Assembly: GCA_963576475.1 (NCBI GenBank)
Contig: OY754978.1
Location: forward strand, 9,732,299-9,796,298
Direction of reading: 5' to 3'
DNA length: 64,000 nucleotides
Origin: Molanna angustata
Lineage: Eukaryota > Arthropoda > Insecta > Trichoptera > Molannidae
Under the pieces are notes generated by a model that was not told the origin of the DNA, did no database searches, and saw only the letters and a program-made list of their open reading frames with translations. Positions 23,489 to 34,862 of this stretch are shown here, piece after piece (the stretch's first letter is position 1; each line of letters starts with the position of its first letter). The position numbers and the translations under genes were made by a program.

Positions 23489-24111
23489 GATGAGCTCAGA
23501 GCATTGACACTTTCAATTAATTATATTTAAGATTATTTTATTTCATATGGCAAACAATTAATTAAACAGCGTTTTATAATTATTGTAATATGTTTTTTTT
23601 TTTCTATTTTCTTGTTTATTTACACACTTGTTTTGTTGTAAGTAAAAAAAAAAAACAATAGTTATGGTGATACCTACTTTAGTTAATGCTTATTGTTAGT
23701 GATATATGCCTTTAAATCTATTTTGACTACTCAAATTATAACAAAATCATCAAATCAAATATTATAACAAAATCATCTTCTACTTTATTTATGGAAGTTT
23801 TCATGAACATATTTTAGTTTTGAAGCGTGATTTAATATATACTTCAATTGACAATTTTTTGGTCGTCCGTAACTGGCCGTCCACAGATATAGGAGCATTC
23901 GTCTCCTGCAACACTTTTCAAAAACATAGTTTATCTAAATTAATACTTATCTATTTATTATATTCATCGCAACCAGCGAGCGTTTTTATGTGCATATATG
24001 CAGTTATGATATTAAAGGGTTCCCAGAGGTTAAGGCGAACCCGTTGTTCAAATTTTTACCCGAACCGTTCGTTAAACATGCGTAACATACTCAGTGGTTT
24101 TGTAACACTAA

Positions 24112-24829
24112 TGCGACGTCCTACGTATGCGATTCAAAGCGAATGAGAACCGGCGCGAAAATAACAAATAGTCGGTAACTATGGAAGTGTCCTACATTAC
24201 CGACCGCGAGTAGGTTTCGATGCGGCGCGGCGCTATGCGAAGCGAACGCGATCAGTTGGTTTGATATTTTCGCGCGAATTGAAAGCGGTGCCATTGTTTC
24301 TTGACATGTCAGAAACAGAAATTTTAATTACTTCTGTCCATGAACGTCCCATATTATAGGACAAAAGAAATAAAAATTATCATAACCGTTTATTATCGAA
24401 CCGCGAATGGGAGGATTTGGCAAAAATAAATGGGACTACAAGCAAACACATTTATTTATTATTGCTATTTTACAGTAGGATGTTGTTCAAAACACACTTT
24501 AAAGTTTTCTCTCGCTTGCACAAATGGCAAATTTTGATATGTTTCCCGGAAAGATGTAAATTCAGTTTCATTTATTAATTCATGATCACGTAATTTTTCA
24601 TACAAATTGTGATATTCCCCATAAATATGCCTCTCTAAGTACACAACTTCTTGAGTATTTTATATTTAAGAAATGAATTTTCCAATAATATTCACTTACG
24701 TACATCCATGACAGTAGCTGGCGGCAGAGGGAACGATTCGCGCACACGTAGGACTGACCCGCCGCGTCGCTCCGCATCGCATCGCTTCGCAATCGTGTTC
24801 GCTTTGAATCGCCTATGTAGGACGTCGGG
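24112..24829. mobile_element. PIF/Harbinger-like element with MADF-domain remnant
   Basis: Inverted ends TGCGACGTCCTACGTATGCG / GATTCAAAGCGAA and TTCGCTTTGAATCGCCTATG / TAGGACGTCGGG are flanked by TAA on both sides (24109-24111 and 24830-24832). On the plus strand from 24306 a frame MSETEILITSVHERPIL, one stop, then HNRLLSNREWEDLAKINGT matches the start of a MADF domain, the DNA-binding partner protein of PIF/Harbinger transposons. The frame is truncated soon after. GC-rich CpG words in both arms stand out from the AT-rich surroundings. Confidence 0.78.
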
Positions 24830-24832
24830 TAA

Positions 24833-24976
24833 GCCTTTTGCGCCAGGCAAATGATCAATTTGTTTGTCAAATTTAGGGGATGTTCCGATGTAACTAGGAA
24901 TGTTCCGATACGCACTCGGAACATCCCCGACTGTTAATTCTTGCGTAACCGCTTTCCCTATAACTTTTTCTGGCAT
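24833..24976 (-). pseudogene. Open frame of unknown kind, cut by the Harbinger-like insertion
   Basis: The minus frame starts MPEKVIGKAVTQELTVGDVP and stays open for 48 codons up to the duplicated TTA at the element edge. Beyond the element and its second TTA, minus from 24108, the same frame gives a few codons, one TGA, then an open stretch with CYACLTNGSGKNL before TAA near 24010. This could be an older transposon gene or a processed pseudogene; I do not recognise it. No splice acceptor is evident before the ATG. Confidence 0.35.
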
Positions 24977-26112
24977 AGAAGCTAATTTTTAATGTTTATA
25001 AAATGTTTTCAATGAAAAATATTAAAATATGTTCAAAATTTAACAAAACCATTTTGAACACCCTTTTTTAACAAAAACAAAAAAAATATAGTTCTGGCAT
25101 AAACAATGTTAAATTTTAACTGACTCAATTTTGCGATTGCATCTTTTTTACTTATATGGGTATCCTATGGTCAGTTTTTGTGCTAATATTGCTAATGCAC
25201 CATTTGACCGAAAAAAAATGTTGAGGGAAAATTTTCTGTTAGAGAACCCTTTGCGTTAAATATATAGAATATATCCACTGCATATGTGCATTGAATTTAT
25301 TTATTTATTTTATCAAATTGTTATACATGAATACATATTGTACATTTTACAACATTTATTCCAACTATTCAGATATGTCCGATAATGAAGTGATAATATT
25401 ATGTCCGATTATATCATAAACAGTTTAAAAAATGTGTGTTTTAAAATGGTAATAGTAATCATTAAATTACATTGTTATAAAGTATAAATCAACGAATGAC
25501 AAAAGAAAAAGAAGTTGAATATTTTGCTTCTTATTATATTCATGCAGGTAATTATCAATTTTATCTGGAACATATCGTAACATATGTACAAAAAAAAATA
25601 TCTGACAACAGATTATTGTCATTTAATGTTTTCAACAATGTGTATTATTTAATAATTATTATTATGTTGATTTTCTATATTCTTGATTTTTATATTCATG
25701 CTTGTAATTACCAACATATCTTTACATTATGTACAGCAAAATATTTAATACAAGGTTATTGTTTCACATATTCAACAATTGTGTTTTTAATACAATTAAA
25801 TTAATAGGTTCATTTTGTATACTCTCAATTAAAACTTAACTGTTATTAAAATATATTGCATTGATTGTGTTAATACACCCTTGTCATTTTGATAAAGTTT
25901 TATTTAAAGATTTGGAGGATGTTTTGTTATAGTTTATACTAATCGATTTTGAATTATTGCATTGATATTAACCACTACATAATGAGTCAAGCACTCATAA
26001 CTCTTTCATTTAGAATATTTTTGAAAGTTTGATCAAAAGGCTGTTCTTAACTAAATTTCCTTACAAAATATAAATACCTAACTATGACTAAGCTTCTAAG
26101 CTTTAGTAGAAT
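24977..26112. other. AT-rich intergenic DNA
   Basis: I see no supported gene or clear mobile element. The open frame at 25496-25804 is short, of low complexity and hydrophobic by AT-rich composition. Confidence 0.5.
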
Positions 26113-26698
26113 CAGCCCCCCTAGACAATGTGTCATTTAGCTCAAGAAAAGATAACTTAATTTATGGAAGTGACAGTAGCCAGTCACATGACAACTGTCA
26201 CTTCCATACATTGAGTTATCTTTTAGGCTACGACTATTTACACGACTCAACCATAGACGAAAACCAAAAATAACCACAGAAAATGCAGATAAATCAAGTT
26301 ATAAAAATATTTACCTTTGTTTATACTTTGTTATAATAGTAGATCTCGATGAAAAAATGATTTATAAAATTAAGTAAATGTAATAAGATGCCAATATTAT
26401 TTATTCTTTCTTCAAGTTGGTTTCCATGATGCATTTTTATGACCATTGAAAAATGACAAAGGTAAATATTTTTGTATTTTGATTTATCTGCGCTTTCTAT
26501 GGTTATAAATGACCTAAAAACATAGACGACGTCAGAAAATTTGTCGTGTAAATAGACACGGGATATGTCGTGTAAATAGACATATGTAAATACACACGGG
26601 AAAACGCTTTTCCCGCCAATTCCGGTCGTAAAAATAGTGGCACCGTATCTTTTATTGTTTCTTTTCTTGAGCTAAATGACACGTTGTCTAGGGGGCTG
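26113..26698. mobile_element. Unclassified TIR element (586 bp)
   Basis: Left CAGCCCCCCTAGACAATG and TGTCATTTAGCTCAAGAAAAG are mirrored at the right by CTTTTCTTGAGCTAAATGACA and CGTTGTCTAGGGGGCTG. Arms stay imperfectly inverted well inside, e.g. GATAAATCAAGTTATAAAAA against TTTTTGTATTTTGATTTATC. Flanks GTAGAAT and GTAGGAT suggest a 7-8-bp target duplication, as in hAT or P-like groups. No transposase is visible. Confidence 0.75.
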
Positions 26699-27999
26699 GT
26701 AGGATTGTCTCTATAATGAGTATAAACATTTTAATGTTGCCTAGATTTAATTTTTAATGGCATCTCCATCCTATTAATTTCTCCAAGAGCTGGATAACGT
26801 AGGGGGGTTATAGTGGGGATTATGTAAAATTGGGAACTGGTGAACTATTGTTTTTTCATTGAAAATCTACTCACATTATAATTCATAGCAACATAACAAT
26901 ACAAAAATGATTTTCTTATTATAATATTATTGTGTGTTATTGTAGACACGGAACGAATTGCACTGTTTAGAATTTATGAAAATGAATTGTTACCAAATTC
27001 AAGTGTAAACCTTTCTATTAACATTATGATCTATCCAATGTAATATTGTTAGATGATCTCTAGCAAAATTCAGAAATGCTTTTTTTCTCTTTTTTCTGAA
27101 TTTTGTGCACAATTATTTGCAATGTTTGATGATGCATATTGACAATCCATTAATAAATGGACTATACAAACACAGTGCATGTGTGTGTTTATTGTGAAAC
27201 GATAAAGGATATAGTTTATGATATATTAATATTGTATAAAATGGAGGTGAATATCTCCTTGAATAATTCTATATTGATTGTTAACCATATTTTCTGAACT
27301 CTGTTGTAATGATAAAACATGATTAAAACAATGATTCTCTATTTAAATTACCTTTGTTAAGTTACTTTTCATTTCAAATAATTTCAAGTTTCCGGTCTTG
27401 AAAGGAATAGTATATACACAAATTTTTCATTTATTATAATCGATCATAAATCTCAAATTCATTATGATATTCCCAAATATGTTACTCATGAAAATTCTTT
27501 GGTATTCAGTGGCCTTACATTTGATTCGAATTTATGCTAAAAACCTACCTTTACAATGGAGAACAAGGTGGCAATTACGTAAGTTCTAAGCAACGACTGA
27601 GATTGGTATTGGAATCGAGTGTCTAGAGTAAGGTCGCATGTTTTTGTTAAAACAGTATTTTTACTCAGATGATCAGAAAATATGGAAATGGACAATTATC
27701 TGGTTGTATTAAATACATTTCTCACACCATTTAAAAGCTTTATATAATCTTCTTGTCCCTCCACTTACATAGTGTACAGCAGCGACTTCATAAGACAAAA
27801 ATCTGATAGAGACTACCAAAATAACTGTTATGTTAGATTTTGGAAAACAATACATTAATACCAATTTGAAAAAAAAAAGTGATCAGATTATGTATTTTTT
27901 GACATAAATGCTTACATTATGGAATGCATGGATGCGATGGACAATAATTGAGATGACTGGATGAAATAAGCATACATTATTTCTTTTTTCTTTTAAAAC
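26699..27999. other. AT-rich intergenic DNA
   Basis: Nothing can be supported here beyond low-complexity AT-rich sequence. Confidence 0.5.
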
Positions 28000-28575
28000 T
28001 AGTTGCATAAAATTTAATATACTAAAATATTTTTTTCCTATACAAAAAACATGTAGGTATGTCAGGATAGGATAGCATAGAAATCAGTCCTTTTTTCCTA
28101 CCCTGAATAAGTATACAGCTTGATGTTATGCATGTATGAAGATTAAGCATCAAACTATAAGAGTCCCAGTAGATATTGTGTATTCTGCCATACAAATTGT
28201 ATGAAACAATGTTGTCACTAAATAATTTTTTTACATAAAATGTTAAAAAAGTTCAATATGTACTATTATAATGTACATGTTTTTAATAGAAAATTAAATT
28301 ATCTGGTAGGGATGTTTCAGCATTATTCTATCTTTTTGAAAATTATGGAAATATAGGGAATTAAACACAAGTTTGTCATTTAAAAAAAAATGTCTTTCTT
28401 AATAAAAAAGTTGGAGAAACCCTGAAACTTTTAATAAAAACTAATTTTATATATTGTGTTTGCCTATATTTATATTTATACAATTTTTTATCATTCTAGA
28501 TTTTATGGTTTTTGAGATATAATATGTTGATAACTCCTGACTGGAACAAAAATTCAAAATTATGATATAAATAGA
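28000..28575. repeat. Dispersed repeat, second copy (about 575 bp)
   Basis: It runs parallel to 62830-63420 through shared blocks: GGATAGGATAG, GCCATACAAATTGTATGAA, ATAGAAAATTAAATTATCT, TTATGGTTTWTGAGATAT, CTGACTGRAACAAAAATTCA. A shorter copy is at 440-605. No coding potential is seen. Confidence 0.75.
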
Positions 28576-28603
28576 CTTAAATACTCAAAATGGTGGTTTC
28601 ATT

Positions 28604-28906
28604 GAATAATAATAGTATAGAATACTCTTTAGCCTGCAGAAAACGCAACTGCTTTAAGCTGACTAATTTGGTCAACATTTTGCTACGAGCATTCAGTAAT
28701 CATTTGGCTGTCTGCGTGATACGTTCTCCAAATGGGGGATTTTTTAACTGCTTGCAAAATTATTTACGCAGTCATAACGAGTAGTACTATACAAACAATG
28801 TCTACCAGCAGAGTCATACATATATTGACACGAGCCGGCCAATAAAACGGCTTCACTTTTTCAGCGAGGTATTGTATGGGAATGAGTATTCTATAGTTTT
28901 ATTATT
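28604..28906. mobile_element. Small TIR element (303 bp)
   Basis: The ends GAATAATAATAGTATAGAAT/ACTC and GAGTATTCTATAGTTTTATT/ATTC are inverted over 24 bp with few mismatches. The inside is less AT-rich than the flanks. No target duplication can be assigned with confidence. Confidence 0.6.
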
Positions 28907-31524
28907 CTATGGGTTTTTTTTTTAAATTTTTTTTTTATTTTATGTTCATATATAAATATCACTTATTCATTCTAAACCTCTCCAAGGCATTATTTTCTTT
29001 TGATATATCAATATTGATTCCCTCCATCAGATTTTTGTCTTTGGAAATCATTTGCTAGTACGCTATATAGATAATACTTCGCAATACATTTGTGTATTGC
29101 TATAGGAAATTGATTTTTTCAATTCCGTGTAAAGAGTATAATTAAATGCTATATGTTAAAGGCATAGCAAAATATAATATTATATGTATATATATTTATA
29201 ACTTTGATTTTAAGTCAACTTCACGTGTGGAGTTATGAGATTGTAATATATATTTTTAGAATAAAGGTTTTCAGATTTTATTAAATTATAATAATAAATA
29301 TTATTATTATTATTATATACTGAACAATTATAGTGTAAGCAAATTGCCGAGATTTATAGGATTAAAATTTTATAGATAAAAAAAAAAACTTTTACGAGTT
29401 ACATGTTCCAACTTCATTCCTACTTTCTTTTGTATGCTTCGTTTTACGTAACATTATTCGTGATTATAAAAAGATGCAATATTTTGAAAACAGAATTTAT
29501 TTAATAGAATTCATTGTGTACATAAATATATTTACATTTTTATGCTTTTTTAATGCATATTTCTTTTTTGTGTTATTATAATACAACTATTTTACCAAAC
29601 TGCTAAAAATAATGTTCCTTAATGTACATAATTTATGTATATGCACATTTTTACCTTTATGTATGTATAGAATATTTGTGTTTATTCCTTACTTTTTTAA
29701 GTTACCACGTTTCAAAAAGATTTATATTTTTTCTTAAATATTGAACAGGCAGGCAACTATTGCTGATGGACCACAATAATTTTGATAGTAATCATTTTCA
29801 AGATAATTTATATCATTATAATTTTAAGTCATACTTGGAAATCTCAGTTCACTGCCGTCTCTGTTCACAACTAAATTTTAATCAACAGTTTACAACTTAA
29901 GCTGTTGATCAGTTCATTTAGCAGTTAGTTATCTAGATATTCCGAGGTTGGCCTGATCTGAAAAAGCACACAAAAGCTAGCACTGAACATGGCTATATGC
30001 AATGGGAGATGTCAATGAGATTTTTTTTATAGTAAGCTAATTTTTTATAGGTACCAAATAATACACTCATGTACATTCAATAAACTTGATATGTATCTAT
30101 TTTGTCTCTACGGTAGTGAAAAGATAACCTACATTTGAAAAAAATGAGTTACTACAACTTTGTATTTGATGCTTGATAATTATTAATAATACTATTTAAG
30201 ATTGATTAGCGTACAGTGTTGTTTAATGATTTTGGATCTGGATCAGGCTCAACGCACTCCAACCATTTATTTTTTATTCTGCTCTTACAATGAAAGATAT
30301 CGTACATTGAAAATTCATTTAAAAATACAAAACTTAATAGATTCTTAAGAATTTATTATACATAATAATAAATTATTCCTTGCACCCTGAGCAAGTGGTG
30401 AGTTTATTGCCATATGATAATTTCTTCTAACTAACCAGTGTTTCCAGTACAGAGAAGCAATATTTGCGCGAGATATGAATTTTAAAAAATTCCTCCTCTA
30501 CTGGGAATCGAACCCAGGACGCCCCCACAGAAGCCAAACGGCTCTCCAACTGTGCCACGGCGGTCGGCTCCTATAATTATCAAATATCTGATTTATGTGT
30601 CTGACTTTCAGCTTATATTAACTTAATACAAACAGAATAGTTCAAATACTTATTTAAAAAATGTGGGCTAGCTTTCTTTTATAACTTAAGCAAAGATTTT
30701 TTAATATAATTATTTTTTTTTTGTATATAAAAGGTGTGAATTATGTTTATATTTTATTTGTTTAATCTGTGATAATTTCTTTGGCTTTGAATAATTATTT
30801 TGTATGGTTTTAAAGAAGAATCAACAAAAAAATCATTAGATCTGGTCAAGGTACAAAAAATAAAATACTTATAAAAATACCAGTGCTCTCTTTAATCCAT
30901 CATTATTTCTTGAGCAAATAAGATTTATTAATCTATAATTTTTATAATTTCGTTTGTGTGATGTAGAAATTATGTTTTAAAAACATTTTAATATTTCTAT
31001 AGTAGTATTGTGTGAATATTTTTAGACTATTTGCAAACTGATTTTATAATTTTCTTAGACACTAACTATGTAACCTTTAAGAATATTATGTATTAATCAA
31101 TAGATATATTTATATAAAAAAATAACATTACAAGGATAATATTATGCATTATTGTGAATAAATCTGTCCATTAAAGTAAATTTTGTGGTCTATAAAATTA
31201 CTTATTTACATTTTCATAAATCCTCAATTGAATGTGAGTAATTTTATATCTGGATTTTATAAATCCATTATATTTATTATATATGTAATTATCAAACATG
31301 GTATAAAAAACACGCAATTTTTAATATTATATAAAGTGGTGTAACAAATATATATTTGTTTCCAATTTTTTAAATGTTCAAAGTTTGTATGAAGTGTCCT
31401 ATATACAAGGTTTTTGTTCATTTTTTAATTGATAATTTGTTTTTAAAATGTCCTAGCACTGAGACCATTGTGACCATGTCATCTCATTGCTGTCTGTGGG
31501 CTTCTTAAAGGTCATGCAGACTTA
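28907..31524. other. Intergenic DNA with one SINE
   Basis: Apart from the family-C SINE at 30378-30570 and simple (ATT)n-like runs near 29290-29320, I see no gene or structured element. Confidence 0.45.
30378..30570 (-). mobile_element. tRNA-derived SINE, family C
   Basis: Minus-strand head GCCGACCGCCGTGGCACAGT, TTGGAGAGCCGTTTGGCTTC, B box GGGTTCGATTCCCAG; the body contains CTTCTCTGTACTGGAAACAC and the tail ends TTGCTCAGGGTGCAAGG. It is closely matched by 59945-60138. Confidence 0.85.
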
Positions 31525-31973
31525 GGTTCGAATGCAAAGTCCTACCTAAATACTAAATTCTAAACACTAACCATGTTTTCATTGCACAGTCGCTCACTTA
31601 AGTTAGGAGATCACGTGGCTCCCTAACTGGAGGATGCTACGATGTTTTTGTATAAAATTTGCATTGCAGAGACATATCTAAATACTTAGCGCATGCGCGT
31701 TGGCGTAAACTAACATTTGCGAATTGTCAAAAAGTAAGGTTGATAGCGAGGAACCTTACGAGTGTTTTAATAATAAAATATGAGATGTTTTCGATGGATG
31801 ATGATTTTAACAACTTTGTCAAATATGTATTTAGTAATTTTGTCAAATCAAATACAAAACAGAGTAGGTATACAGCGTTCTATACGAGATGCCGAAAATT
31901 GGCTTGAATTTCAGAAAAATCGCGACATCGAGCTGTCAGTGTGAACTTGGTTGTATGTGTTGGTGTTGTGAAC

Positions 31974-32454
31974 CATAGATTTTTATTATAATATGCTAGA
32001 TGTAGTAGGTACTCCGTGCAAAAAGTGAGTCATGGAATATTGCGGGTTTGACGTTTTGGTTCCAACATTTTTTTTTTATTATTATTGAAACCAAACAAAA
32101 TATAACAATATACAAACAATAAAAATATTACAAAAAAGTACAATTTAAATAAGTTATATGAAACATTTTTTTTATAGGATTATTTGGTATATACCACCTC
32201 ACTAGGCTGAGCCTGTACATATTTCAGTTTTCCTTACATTTCAACACATCCTAGATAACTGTTCTCTAAACCTTAATAGTTAAAATGTTTTTTAGACAAA
32301 TAAATCCGATAACAATTCACATTAGTCGTTATTCTCTATAGAAAAACGATGTGGTCTGGAACCAATACGTCAAAAATCCCCCAGAAAAATGACACTTCGA
32401 TTCATACATAATTTGCCAACTACGACATCTAGTATATTATAGTAAAAATCTATG
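31974..32454. mobile_element. hAT-like MITE, copy 2 (interrupted)
   Basis: It has the same ends and interior as 23165-23488. The right flank GTCTAAAC corresponds to GTATAAAC in the uninterrupted Harbinger copy at 14790; the left flank TTGTGAAC is a poorly kept duplicate. The MITE is split near 32070-32215 by a retroposon tail. Confidence 0.82.
32070..32215 (-). mobile_element. Short 5'-truncated LINE tail inside the MITE
   Basis: Compared with MITE copy 1, about 150 bp are extra between CCAACA and ATATTTCAG. On the minus strand the insert starts GTACAGGCTCAGCCTAGTGA, becomes AT-rich, and ends with GGTTTCAATAATAATAAAAA and a longer A-run, as expected of a truncated retroposon 3' end. Confidence 0.55.
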
Positions 32455-32564
32455 GTCTAAACCCATAGAAAACTATTTATCTCTTTTCTTCGTATGCAAT
32501 AATGTGAAATGCTTGTAAACGCTACGTCATCGACCTTAAGTTTGGCGTAGTATTAAGTATTTAG

Positions 32565-32821
32565 AGTAGCGTCTAGCCCCTGAGTTTCTTTTCTGCATTC
32601 TTAGGTTAGGTTTAAGTTTGTGCATAATAATAATAGCGACTCGCGTGAGCGAGTTGCTTTATAAATTAAATTATAAATTAAATATATAATATTCTTTTAA
32701 TTTTTCGCATTTAATATAAAATTTCACAGCTCATTTGACTTAATACTACGAGATCTCAACCAATCAGAGAGCCAACCGGAAACAGAATGCAAACGGGTAG
32801 ATTCAGATTTTAGACTCTAGT
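32565..32821. mobile_element. hAT-like short TIR element (257 bp)
   Basis: Exact 8-bp duplications GTATTTAG are at 32557-32564 and 32822-32829, where the intact Harbinger copy has a single GTATTTAG near 14858. The ends AGTAGCGTCTAG and TTAGACTCTAGT are imperfectly inverted. The interior carries CGACTCGCGTGAGCGAGTTG, a short GC-rich palindrome. Confidence 0.75.
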
Positions 32822-32840
32822 GTATTTAGTTAGTGATGAC

Positions 32841-33026
32841 ATGGCCCCCAAGTCAAATTGAAAACACTGTTCGTTTTCGCCAAGCGCTATTTTTTTTTTG
32901 TATGGGATTTGACGTTTGTTGTTTGTTATTGTAGAAAAAATTTCTACAACAAACGTCAAATCCCATACAAAAAAAATTAGCGCTTGGCGAAAACGAACAG
33001 CGTTTTCAATTTGACTTGGGGGCATT
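32841..33026. mobile_element. Fold-back MITE, copy 1 (186 bp)
   Basis: Almost the whole element is one hairpin: CCCCCAAGTCAAATTGAAAA, GTTCGTTTTCGCCAAGCGCT, GTATGGGATTTGACGTTTGT on the left are mirrored on the right. It is flanked by exact 8-bp duplications GTGATGAC (32833-32840 and 33027-33034); the uninterrupted Harbinger copy has GTGATGTC once. The loop is about 20 bases. Confidence 0.88.
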
Positions 33027-33261
33027 GTGATGACTCTGCAACGCAATTGCTATCTTAAGAATCACTAAATACTCCAATTAGGTAAGGAGTTAGTATTTAG
33101 GTACCTAGGACTCTGCATTCGGGTCTAAGTGATCTTGAAGAACAATTATGAAGTATTCAAACAATTTCGTCATAGATACAATGATTCTCTATCGAACCTT
33201 GGGCTCCTTTAACTTCAGCCTCCACAGACACAATCAAAACAATTCCATAATAAACAAATTC

Positions 33262-33432
33262 AATCTAGAATTATTGCTGTTGTCTTTAGGCCATATGCTT
33301 TGAGCAAGCAATATTCACATCTGTGAAGTAAAATCATAGTCCTAGGTTTGAATCTTTCCTCAACTAATTTTGCTATTGCTTAATTTAAGGAATGTATGAG
33401 TATGTACTTGTTTGTTCAATCATTAAAAAAAA
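33262..33432 (+). mobile_element. tRNA-derived SINE, family A (very diverged)
   Basis: The B-box-like TAGGTTTGAATC and the tail AAGGAATGTATGAGTATGTA followed by CTTGTTTGTTCAATC and an A-run match the family-A layout, but the A-box half is hardly recognisable. Confidence 0.45.
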
Positions 33433-34676
33433 CATTTTAATGTTTGTTACATCACTAATTTTCATCATAATCTAACTGACTACAGAAAAATATGTGTTTT
33501 ATTCAATAGGCATGTTCATAAAAGTAATAGTTAAAAATTCGAATAGATGATTTCTTAATTTTGATTTTCAAATTATTTACACTTGCATTCTTAAGGCAAG
33601 CATCCAAACAGGGACAGCGTACAGTTCGGATTTTTGTTTCCAAGTAATGACATTGGTACTGCAAACGATGCGATGAGTATGCATGAATTTCTACATAAAG
33701 AATACTAAAATGCATCCGATCCGTTCGCTTCTCTTATGTGAACACTAACCTTAAGCCTTATTTGCAGTAAAGTTTGTAGTTTACAAATATTTGTTTGTGA
33801 AGTACCTACATAGGTGAAAATGTTTGAAAAAAACTTTGTTGTTGTTTTTTCTGTATTATATTTGTTTTAATAAAAATCTTTTAATGTTAAACCATTTTAA
33901 ATATCTGTCTTAAATATTGAATTTGAAGTAGTCTACTCTAAAATTTCTTTTGTAATGATTTGATTAATTTCATCTCATTTTGTATTGGATTAAATCTGTT
34001 TTATATCTAGCCAATGTATTTGTTTATAATTAATATGACACAGAAAGCAATAAAGTATACCTATGAAATTTCCTACTCATAGTCATAAAAAATAGTTATT
34101 AACTTTCTCGATCAATAAGGCCCCATATTTACTGTTATATTGGGCCTAATACTTACATGTTTCTAAAGCTACATCATTTTTATTTTGAAGAAAATTTTAT
34201 TAATAGGTTCTATATAATATTAAAATTAATATATTCAAAATAAATAGTCTTAAAGCAACGATATAGGCATATTGCGGCAATAATCGTCATGACAAACAAT
34301 TCCATATTATTTAACAGATTTTAGACAGGGAAAAAAATCCAATGTTTGCGCATATGCAATAATAAAAATATTCAATTCCATATTACGATATAGTCTACTG
34401 TATATTATGATAAATTTTACTATATTCAAATATTTGATTTCAAGAATATTCAATATCAAGAAGGACCATTTAATTGAATTAATGTGAGATTCAAATGCAA
34501 ACAGTATTTGCCGTTTCCTGTTTGACTATATTTAGTTCTTGAATTGGCAATTTGTTTGAATTCTATATAAGTTTTATTAATTCAAGCATTCACCACAATA
34601 CTCCTTCCTGGTATTTTATATTCAATGAAGTACAGACCTGCAAAATTATATATGTGTGTGCAGAAAATGAAACTGC
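33433..34676. other. Intergenic DNA with a short dispersed repeat
   Basis: At 34323-34380 the words ACAGGGAAAAAAATCCAATG and TTTGCGCATATGCAAT recur at 63777-63815. I see no gene in the remainder. Confidence 0.45.
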
Positions 34677-34862
34677 ACTCCGGGCGTATGATTGCGTTTT
34701 TGACGTTTGGACTCTCATGAGGTTCCGTAGTTATTGACAATTAAGTATGGGGAAACAGATGATGTACACAATGAAGTGCAGCATATGTTCCCCGATTAAT
34801 AATTAAGGTACTTGACGAGAGTCCAAACGTCAAAAACGCCATCATATTTTACCCTGAGAATG
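34677..34862. mobile_element. Fold-back MITE-like element (about 186 bp)
   Basis: GCGTTTTTGACGTTTGGACT/CTC on the left is mirrored by GAGAGTCCAAACGTCAAAAA/CGC on the right, and weaker pairing extends to GGGCGTATGATT against AATATGATGG outside. No target duplication is assigned. Confidence 0.65.

Larger units (their letters stand above)
31525..33125. mobile_element. PIF/Harbinger-like element, second copy, host of four later insertions
   Basis: Left end GGTTCGAATGCAAAGT and right end ACTCTGCATTCGGGTC are inverted; flanks are TTA (left) and TAA (right). The body aligns with 14308-14962 (for example GCGTAAACTAACATTTGCGA, GACATCGAGCTGTCAGTGTG) but is 1601 bp against 655 bp. The extra length is explained by insertions at 31974-32454 (itself interrupted), 32565-32821 and 32841-33026. 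The former coding stretch (SMDDDFNNFVKYVF) is broken. Confidence 0.85.

Noticed and set aside
30490..30570. tRNA gene on the minus strand
   Set aside because: The same head and tail recur at 59945-60138 and 18768-18925 with variable divergence, so this is a SINE family.
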